Shown: positions 55,530-64,000 of the stretch, in pieces
Position numbering within the stretch: the first letter of the stretch is position 1
Layout of the letters: each line of letters begins with the position of its first letter
DNA from: Apostichopus japonicus
Lineage: Eukaryota; Echinodermata; Holothuroidea; Aspidochirotida; Stichopodidae
DNA: 64,000 nt
Direction of reading: 5' to 3'
Assembly: GCF_037975245.1 (NCBI RefSeq)
Contig: NC_092568.1
Coordinates: 6,794,501 to 6,858,500, forward strand
Made by a program: the position numbers and the translations under genes
Notes under the pieces: model-generated
Told to the model about the DNA's origin: nothing
Seen by the model: only the letters and a program-made list of their open reading frames with translations
The model's database searches: none

Positions 55530-57240
55530 TATTCAAATTTTGTTTATCACAACATAATTTTGTTAAGCACTGCTTTAAGAATCCAACAACTCTCAAAATA
55601 TTCTTCGGACATTCCTCTATTACTTCAGCTAACACATCCTGGTTCTAAATACTGTGTTTAATTATTTTATCATCTTGCTGCGACAAGGAACTGCTCTGTT
55701 TTAATTGTCGTACAGTACAACATATAAGAGTGACGTTATTTGTTTATTGTTTACTCTTTACATAACACCTTTCTTAGCACCCAACAACTGTTAAAATATT
55801 CTTCAGACGTTTCTATATAGCTTTCAACCAACATTACCTTGTCCTAAATACCTTTAGTGCAAGAACATTTAAATTATGTCATCATCTTGCTGTGACAAGA
55901 AACTGCTCTATTTTCGTTATCGTAAAACGTTGAAGAGTGACATCATATTTATATTGTTTACTCGTAAAATAACCTCTCCTAGCACCCGACAACTCTTTAA
56001 ATATTATTTTTGCTATCCCTCTATTACTTTCAACCAACACATCCTGTTTGCTGTTAGAAGGAACTCCTGAGTGTTTATTGTCGTCCAACCTATAACAGTG
56101 ACGTCATGTGTTTATTGTTTACTCGTAAAGTATTACCTCTTTTAGCATCCAACAACTCTTCAAGTATTCTTGGGACATTTCTTTACAACATCCAACCAAC
56201 AAACCTTGGTTCTAAATAGGTTCAGTAACATTTAAAACTATTATCATGTTGCTGTGAATAGTCGTTGCTGATTTTTAATTTAGCCCACACTTCGTAGTGA
56301 GGTTATTTGTTGTTTACACGTAAGATAACATATCTCCAAGCATCCAACAACTCCTAAGATAATCTCAGGACATCCCTCTATAATTGTCAACAAAACCATC
56401 TAGGTTCTAATAAGTTCAAGAGCATTTAAATGTCATTTTCATCTTGCTGTGACAAGGAACTGCTTTGTTGTTATTGTCGTACACTATATAAGAGTGACGT
56501 CATTTGTCTGTTGTTTACTCGAAGATAACACCTCTCTAATCATCCAACATCGCGAAAAATGTTCCCAGGACATCCCTCCACAACTTCCAACCAACAAACC
56601 TTGGTACTAAATATGTGCAACGAAACTCCTTTTTAAGCACTTTTTGAAGCCTGCAGCCTTGATGGACTATGACGTCATATGTTTATTGTTTACTCGTAAA
56701 GTATTACCTCTTTTAGCATCCAACAACTCTTCAACTATTCTTAGGAGATTTCTTTACAACATCCAACCAACAAATCTTGGTTCTAAATAGGTTCAGTAAC
56801 ATTTAAAAACTATTATCATGTTGCTGTGAATAGTCGTTGCTGATTTTTAATTTAGCCCACACTTCGTAGTGAGGTTATTTGTAGTTTACACGTAAGATAA
56901 CATCTCTCCAAGCATCCAAGAACTCCTAAGATAATTTCAGGACATCCCTCTATAACTGTCAACAAAAACATCTAGGGTCTAATAAGTTCAAGAGCATTTA
57001 AATGCCATTTTCATCTTGCTGTGACAAGGAACTGCTTTGTTGTAATTGTCGTATACACCTTATAAGAGTGACGTCATTTGTTTGTTGTTTACTCGAAAAT
57101 TAACACCTCTCCAATCATCCAACATCGCGAAAAATGTTCCCATGACACCCCTCTACAACTTCCAACCAACAAACCTTGATACTAAATATGTGCAACGAAG
57201 CAGGTTTTTTAAACACTTTTTGTAGCCTGCCCCGATGGAC
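55530..57240. repeat. ~200-bp repeat in three ~570-bp trimers
   Basis: The anchor catccaacaactc, or a variant, occurs near 55589, 55788, 55986, 56148, 56347, 56546, 56717, 56919 and 57118. Copies three units apart are about 560-572 bp apart and much more alike than neighbours, so the array is a higher-order repeat of three monomers. Monomers share cttgctgtgacaaggaactg, a tgacgtcat-like site and tgtttac. Confidence 0.9.
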
Positions 57241-58270
57241 TATAAGTATCCTGGTGCAATTTGCGTGTAATTCCAACATTGAAGTTCGAGAAATTGATAA
57301 TTGAAATTGTTAGCTTGTACATTTAATAGTGAACTTTAAGCAAACATGTGTGATGTCATACTTGCACACTTACAGCAAATGTTTTGTGTTTTACTTCATT
57401 GTTATTGACAGGATGTGAAGTTATCAATACGACAGTGACTGTAGTGTACTCACGTGTTATAGTGTTAATGAAGAAAGCTGGATGAAGATTTTAAAGAAAA
57501 CACAAAACAACATTGTCAGTTTGCTTCAAGTTCATTTTGCTAAAAAAAAGACATGTCAACTCCAAATGTTGTTTTCTCATATCAAATTCCAAAGAATTCT
57601 TAGAATACATTTCTATTTCAACAGACAAAAGTAAATTATTAACGAGACTTCCTTTGTAGGATGAGCATATTTTTTGAGGCTGTGAGTAGTAGTTTCATGA
57701 GCAGGAATAGTAGATACTGGGTAGTAACCGTTTTCTTTTAGTTATTACTCCAAATTCTTGCTTTTATAGAACTGAATGCCATCCATGAGACACCACACTA
57801 CTAAATGACCATGTAATGTGTATTAACTAACAGACAAGGGGTTCTGATATGCAAAAAGAAACTACAAGTATTAAAACAGTTAGTACTCCAAGTAATATGA
57901 AATAAACGTAATCACTTGAAGGACACCAATTATCCATAATCGAAGATAGTTCATAAAGAGGCTACTGAATATAACTCGCAATGAATTACATGTGTATCAC
58001 CGTGGATGTTATAAGCCCTATCGCACTAAAGGTGTGCTGAATACGTATGCTAGTTTCTAATATTAGCCTACGTTTTTGTTGAATTCACATCAGTTCCTAT
58101 CATCATAGCTGATCACAACTACATCTCTTGCGGGTTAGTTTCTGTCTACTTGGGCCCTTTGATGATGCATGCGTGTGAAAGCTGCCAATGTTGGGTATAA
58201 TATATGTGAGTATATGGAAATAAAAAACAAGCAAAAACTCGTTGCGCAAACAATATAAAAATTGATGTTC
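57241..58270. other. Intergenic stretch, probable 3' flank of the synaptotagmin-like gene
   Basis: No gene recognised. Confidence 0.35.
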
Positions 58271-58274
58271 TCTA

Positions 58275-59279
58275 AACTTTAGCTAGATAAGGTACGGTGA
58301 CTTAATTCGGTAAAGGTCGTAAGTCGAGGCTAATAGTTCTAACTCTAGCTACATAAGGTTCGGTGACTTCATTCGGTAAAGGTCGTAAGTCGAGGCTAAT
58401 AGCTCTAAATCTAGCTAGATAAGATTCGGTGACATCATTCGGTAAAGGTCGTAAGTCGAGGCTAATAGCTCTAACTATAGCTAGATAAAGTTCGGTGACT
58501 TCATTCGGTAAAGGTCGTAAGTCGAGGCTAATAGCTCTAACTATAGCTAGATAAGATTCGGTGACTTCATTCGGTAAAGGTCGTAAGTCGAGGCTAATAG
58601 CTCTAACTATAGCTAGATAAGATTCGGTGACATCATTCGGTAAAGGTCGTAAGTCGATGCTCATAGCTCTAACTATAGCTAGATAAGATTCGGTGACTTC
58701 ATTCGGTAAAGGTCGTAAGTCGATGCTAATAGCTCTAACTATAGCTAGATAAAGTTCGGTGACTTCATTCGGTAAAGGTCGTAAGTCGAGGCTAATAGCT
58801 CTAACTATAGCTAGATAAGATTCGGTGACTTCATTCGGTAAAGGTCGTAAGTCGAGGCTAATAGCTCTAACTATATCTAGATAAAGTTCGGTGACTTCAT
58901 TCGGTAAAGGTCGTAAGTCGAGGCTAATAGCTCTAACTATAGCTAGATAAGATTCGGTGACTTCATTCGGTAAAGGTCGTAAGTCGAGGCTAATAGCTCT
59001 AACTATAGCTAGATAAAGTTCGGTGACTTCATTCGGTAAAGGTCGTAAGTCGAGGCTAATAGCTCTAAATCTAGCTAGATAAGATTCGGTGACTTCATTC
59101 GGTAAAGGTCGTAAGTCGAGGCTAATAGCTCTAACTATAGCTAGATAAGATTCGGTGACTTCATTCGGTAAAGGTCGTAAGTCGATGCTAATAGCTCTAA
59201 CTATAGCTAGATAAGATTCGGTGACTTCATTCGGTAAAGGTCGTAAGTCGAGGCTAACAGCTCTACCTCTAAGAGTCAA
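58275..59279 (-). repeat. 66-bp minisatellite with a continuous 22-residue-repeat frame
   Basis: About 15 copies of a 66-bp unit: aactatagctagataagatt, cggtgacttcattcggtaaa, ggtcgtaagtcgaggctaat, agctct. Because 66 is a multiple of three, the minus strand is open for 325 codons (58302-59279) as repeats of LDLRPLPNEVTESYLAIVRA with two more residues. It starts 136 bp beyond the synaptotagmin-like stop codon on the same strand, so it probably lies in that gene's 3' UTR or flank. No known protein family was recognised. Confidence 0.9.
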
Positions 59280-59414
59280 CCCAAGTCATGACACTTCCTC
59301 AAGACATCAAAATAAGTCAATCAATCCCTACAAGTATTGTACCATGACGCACATACTACATATCTACTCAATCAATTTTACGGTTTAAAAATGACCTTAA
59401 AATAATATTCAGTT

Positions 59415-59525
59415 TCACTCGGGACTCTCTAGACTATGCCATGCTGCGATTGGTCTGTTAGGGTTTTGTATCACTTCCTGCCAATGTTCAAGTCCTTCAC
59501 AAACGGCATCCCAGCCAAGTACCAC
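59415..59525 (-). CDS. Synaptotagmin-like terminal exon
   Basis: Acceptor ctttctcag, then VVLGWDAVCEGLEHWQEV, NPNRPIAAWHSL, ESPE and TGA (59417-59415). HW and the WHxL motif fix the identity. 36 codons plus stop. Confidence 0.88.
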   Translation of the reverse strand: MVLGWDAVCEGLEHWQEVIQNPNRPIAAWHSLESPE

Positions 59526-61629
59526 CTGAGAAAGAGAAAGATTTGTAATAATGTTTTACGAAATAACACTCGAAATGTTTATATAACACGTGCCTTTTCA
59601 GAGAGCTGGTACGTGTCAGTCATAAGCTAAATGGACAAAAGACATACTAACTACCCCAGCCCAATCTCTCGAGGGGACTGTGCAGCTCTCCACTGCAGCA
59701 GTTTGGTCCCTCCAGTTAGTTTCAATCCAAAAAAGATATTTATTTTCTACAATAAGGGAATCACTCTAATTATTAGTAAAACTATGCCAAAGCTGCACGG
59801 TTGCATGAAGTAAACAAGGGATGGGCCTTCCATCATCCATCGGCGGTTACTTTATACGAAGCAAGGGAGATTAAAACCACTGCAATGGGAGTACACCCCT
59901 CCTTTTTCAACCTCATTCAACAAATCAAATTATTGGCAAAATTTTGCATTCAGGGCTATTTATTGACCTAATTTATAGTCTAAATATGCCGCGCCATTTG
60001 ACGTCTAATTTATTTCTGAGGACCCCCTGAATGATTTGAACGACGTAAGAGCGACGTCCTCTCTTATAAACTCCTTCATTCTCTTCTACTCCTTTCATCG
60101 GGGAGGGATTTTAGGATCCTCCACATTTGAAATCCTTGTTTGCCACTATGAAGTTGTGCCAATTCAGAGATTTCTGCATCGCTAGAATGCGATATTTAAT
60201 TAAGAAGAAGAGGAATGAGCTTTTCCAAATCTGAAATATTTAATGATATGGAATTTGTGCAAACTTTACTTTGATAGGACAGTTTGGAAAACACTGGTAA
60301 GTATATTCAATACTAATTTTGATTTGATCCTGTCACTCTCTTGTTCCAAGATTGCGCGGATCCGGGGGTGGTTTACACACCCTCACGTTCATCTTCACAC
60401 AAAAAATCAAACGTATCTAAGTATTAGCACAATCGTTCGTTTAGACGTAATTATAGTCCTAGTTTATAATCTAGATATATATACCACATAATGCACCATT
60501 TGAGGTCCTAAATGTCATTTTTTTTCTGGGGGAAGAATCCCAAACCACCCTTCAATGATCACAGGGCTACATTTCCTCATTTCTAAAATCCTAGATTTGC
60601 CACTGCCAAAGGGATCAAGAATTGCAAAGCTATTTGAATGGGCAGAAGCCGGTGGGATTGAGAAGAGGTTAAGCTGGTCGAGATGGGACGTTGGAAATTT
60701 CACTATCCCAATTTTTTTATTTTCCTTGAGTATTTTGTTTTCTCACAATTTTGTCTTCTTCTTTAGAAATATCGAAATTTCTGGTAATCGATGAAGTTTC
60801 TTATCTTTTAATTGTCCACCCCCCCCCCACTTATTACCTTTAAAAAAGTCCATGCGTTCCGACAGTGTTTCTTCTACAAATAATGTCTACGTCGACACGA
60901 ATTGAACCAAATTGACCTTGTTGCAAAGTGCTTATGCGTTTTTTCTAAAAAATATGCATGTAATTTCTTCCTTGGAAATGTATGCATAAGTATTTTAATA
61001 CACCACGTCCACAAATACTTGGGAAATTCAACACCCACTCCCCCCCCCCCTTCCATTTCTCTTTACTCATTGTAAATGTTGGAACCTTGCTCTATCCAAG
61101 GTTTACAGCATAGAAGTTTGTATTACTCGCTTAATTTCATAAAACGACCACTCAACTAACTAACCAAACTAACCCTAAACAACACACGACCATAACAGAA
61201 CCCTATTAGTGTCTAGAAGGTACTTCTGTTTTAGTACGTTAAAGTTGGTCCTTTAAACCTCTCGTTAATGATGACATTCTTGTATTTTAAATGGCTTCCG
61301 GTTGCAAACAGAGGCGGTTAAAGGGAAGGGGTAAGTTAACACTAATTTGAATTAACGTTTCCGGTTTGGAGGAGAATTCACAAACTCAAGAAGCCGCCAT
61401 ATCTGGGATGTCAAATTTCTTACTTGGCCGACGGTATGAGTTCCTTTCACCATATCTTTCTGAATGACCGCGAAGAGAAACTGAACACCTTGCAGTGCTG
61501 ATCCGTCTGTTGGAATAGGAAAGACAACTTGGTGGTTCCATACGGGGTTGTCTGTCTCTTTGACGGCGCTGGTCTTTTGGCGGTCTAGCCGTCTATCGCC
61601 TGATATGACGTCAATACGAACTGAGGACT
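59415..61629 (-). CDS. Synaptotagmin-like protein, C-terminal C2 domain (last two exons)
   Basis: Two minus-strand exons join in phase 0: 61629-61424 and 59525-59415. Together they encode about 104 residues of a C2B domain: RIDVISGDRRLDRQKTSAVK, ETDNPVWNHQVVFPIP, LFAVIQKDMVKGTHTVGQ, VVLGWDAVCEGLEHWQEV, and NPNRPIAAWHSL ahead of the stop. NP.WN, G..VG, HW.E...NP..P.A.WH.L are synaptotagmin C2B hallmarks; the WHxL end is the membrane-trafficking docking motif. In the third calcium-binding loop the first Asp of the usual D-x-D is Gln and only the second Asp remains, so calcium binding is probably weak or absent, as in several atypical synaptotagmins. The paralogue cannot be fixed. C2A and the membrane anchor must be upstream (higher coordinates); none was found between 61630 and 64000. 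Confidence 0.85.
59526..61423 (-). other. Synaptotagmin-like intron
   Basis: 1.9 kb with donor gtaaga and acceptor ctcag. It has C-runs at 60821-60830 and 61041-61051 and no gene on either strand. Confidence 0.6.
61424..61629 (-). CDS. Synaptotagmin-like C2B exon
   Basis: Acceptor cacgtatag. The first two bases complete a codon from the missing upstream exon, then 68 codons from SSVRIDVISGDRRLDRQKTS to GTHTVGQ, then donor gtaaga. Read without splicing the frame runs on for 23 residues into the intron and stops. Confidence 0.85.
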
Positions 61630-64000
61630 CTATACGTGACGAGATAAAATGAATATATCGTACTATATAAAGATGCAAGGTTGGCATCTCAAACGACACT
61701 GGGCTAGCTTTATTGTTTCCGTAAGCGTTCATATAATACTTGCGAACATTCATACATATGGTAAGCGTCCACCTGATAGAGTACAAAAAAAAAGATATAA
61801 AATAAGAGATGAAAAACGAGCTGATAAGTGCCTTTGGCAAAACTGCTTAATGCCAGCAACTTGAGAAGTTTCAAGATTCTACAGGAAGCACCAATCATGG
61901 ATAACTCGGACCTGGTACTCGAAACTAACAACTGAGAATGGGGAGGCGAAGGATTTAGGGCTGTTCCAATTTTTTGGCATGGGTAAATAAATACTGTAGA
62001 AAACATATATCCATAAACTAATAATAACTGGTTATATAATAATTCAAAACTGAACAGTCTTACATGTATACAACACGATGGCTGTATTGCATATTGGCAC
62101 CACTTTAATTCCCGTACGAGAAAATTGAGAACCAACCGTCAAATGATCTGATTTGGGTTTCACATACCTAATAATCCTTCGAATATCTTACTTTCTTCCT
62201 CAAAATTTCTATAAGTCAAAAGTCAAAATGTTGCGGAAACATCGAAAACATTCAAACCCATCCTTTAAACTTACGTGTCTATACTACATACCTTACCTTG
62301 CATAGTGCCATCCCACCACGCTTTACACCATCTAATCCCAAACTTTAAGTTTAAGTCGATATTTTGATATTATATAGTCGAACGTTTGACAGGGAATAAG
62401 TCGAATATTCATAACGTAATATTGGACGTTTTGAGGTAAAATATTTCAAATTCTGAGACCAGTAACAAAATACAAAGTCTCAATGTGAAATTGTGAAATT
62501 AAAAGTTATATAACATAAACGAGTTGAACATTCGAGGTAAAATAGTCAATATTTCAAGGGGGGGGGGGGGGTATAGACGAAATTTTGATCTAAAGTAGTC
62601 GACATTTGTAGAGATAAAATGAGCCAACGTAGCATCAAGAAACTAAATACTCGTCTGGCAAAGATACCCAAACTGAGCGAAGTTTTCATTTCTCCATCTC
62701 CTCCTCCTCATACACTTTTTATTGACTTCCCACTAAACCCACTGCCGTTGGTGCTCTGGTTTGCTTTTCAATCACAAAGGACAAAGCTCGAGAAATTTTG
62801 GTCTCATCCGTCGTCCCTGTTGCTTGACATTTGCTAACTATCTCTAATCGTCAGGAAATTACTACTTCGGATCACGGCAGGTGTTGTATGAAACTTCCAT
62901 GGTTAAATGAGTCAATACAACAGCGGCGTCGTTAGTATAAATTATAAGAAACTAATGAGACATGACAAAGTTGTTACTTGATGTACAAGTTGTATTTCTT
63001 AAAATTAATCGTTAGTCTTAAACTTGTCCTTCATTTATAAATCTCTTTCAAGCTTTTAACGGTTGAATTTATCTTTGAAAATTTGTTCTCTATTTCTTCT
63101 CATGTGGCTGGAGACGGTGCGTATACTAGGGAGTATGCGTTTCATCCTCCTGCATATCATCGGCGGGTTTATGGCGTCATTATTTGAGCAACAAAATGAT
63201 GGTAACTACTAGAAAGATTTGATCATACACAATTCTACGTGCAAATAGCATCTGTTACACACATTACACAATGAGAAATTTGTGTCGCTATTCCACTAGA
63301 TTGACCACAGCTATGAATCAAGGAGTAACAACTCCGTGTGTGAGATTCCGAAGTTTTCAATTATTTCAAGTCGACGGAGTACCCACCGGACCCCCACCCA
63401 TCTAATGATGAAAACTATAATCGTAAATTGTAAGATTGACATTGCAACATCTCACACTAACCGATACGTCTATTAACACAGCGTATTGAGTCCATGATAT
63501 GGTTCTATAGGTATATACACGAAATCTGAACGTAGAACAACACCAGAAACTTTGAAGGCTATACACAAAAACTACAGTTAGCTAAGGTACAACGGTCTAT
63601 ACACTGTAAAAAAAAATCGTAAACGTTTCCTTGAAAATGGTTTAAAGTTGCTGCAACCAAAAGTCGGGTTTCCTCAGATTAATCCATAAGATGTTAACCG
63701 TATCTTGGTTAAACGTTAATCCTGTTTTGCGTGTTTCATCAATATTGAGTTGCTGCAACCGAAAACGGTGTTTTCTCCTTAAAAACGCAAGTGTTTCCTG
63801 AAATATTACCACTTTTAGAGTTACCTTCAACGGATTCAGTTTTAGTCTTCCTAATTTTAGAATTTAGAGATTATCTTTCAATTATCTGTTCAGAATACTA
63901 TTGACACAGTACATATATTTGCATGAAAATTATGTATATTATGGAATTCTCTGCCTTTTAAGACTGATGTACAGAATAATAACAATGAATAGTAAGAGCT
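61630..64000. other. Unassigned flank / upstream intron of the synaptotagmin-like gene
   Basis: No further C2 exon was recognised. A loosely repeated phrase of the type gtcga.atttt.gaggtaaaat recurs at about 62350-62630, with a G-run at 62560-62571. The block agttgctgcaacc.aaa occurs twice (63647 and 63749), each copy followed by a T-rich stretch. Confidence 0.4.

Noticed and set aside
61710-62135. 141-codon minus-strand frame upstream of the synaptotagmin exon
   Set aside because: Composition and lack of C2 features suggest intron or UTR; no splice-compatible synaptotagmin segment could be found in it.
63115-63230. Short plus-strand frame starting MWLETVRILG
   Set aside because: A hydrophobic stretch of about 36 codons with no supporting exon, family or conservation evidence.

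Overview
The window is animal nuclear DNA: AT-rich, with GT-AG introns, very many tandem repeats, and remnants of LINE, DIRS-like, LTR and small DNA transposons. Nothing in it is bacterial. The content suggests a marine invertebrate deuterostome, possibly an echinoderm; the phylum is an inference, because no lineage-specific marker was found.

Three protein-coding genes can be assembled exon by exon with consistent splice phases. (1) 1228-7970, + strand: the last five exons of a xanthine dehydrogenase/aldehyde oxidase-type molybdo-flavoenzyme; the 5' part lies outside the window. (2) 18634-51386, + strand: a complete 15-exon BBS1 gene (BBSome subunit), predicted at 602 aa over 32.8 kb. (3) 59415-61629, - strand: the last two coding exons of a synaptotagmin-like gene (C2B domain and WHxL tail); its 5' part lies beyond the exon at 61629 and was not found in the window.

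Layout: 1-1227 upstream intron or flank with a MITE-like element; 1228-7970 XDH-type exons, with a ~2.7 kb 44-bp minisatellite in one intron; 8290-18417 a transposon graveyard (LINE 3' end on -, an LTR-like element, an older LINE on + carrying a solo LTR and a short repeat); 18418-18633 a short interval that must hold the BBS1 promoter or 5' UTR; 18634-51386 BBS1, whose introns carry at least seven separate tandem arrays and a DIRS-like remnant; 51387-58270 intergenic DNA with a hAT-type MITE, a (TA)n tract and a ~200-bp repeat arranged in ~570-bp trimers; 58302-59279 a 66-bp minisatellite just beyond the synaptotagmin stop codon; 59415-61629 synaptotagmin exons; 61630-64000 unassigned.

The three genes have unrelated roles (purine or aldehyde oxidation, ciliary cargo traffic, membrane or vesicle traffic) and are simply neighbours. 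I found no convincing undescribed gene system. The most notable structures are repeats tied to gene architecture: an intron-14 array built from the exon-14 splice junction, a 172-bp duplication of the BBS1 stop-codon region, a GATA-palindrome array in the XDH-type intron, and a long 22-residue-repeat reading frame next to the synaptotagmin terminal exon. Most other long reading frames are by-products of tandem repeats.
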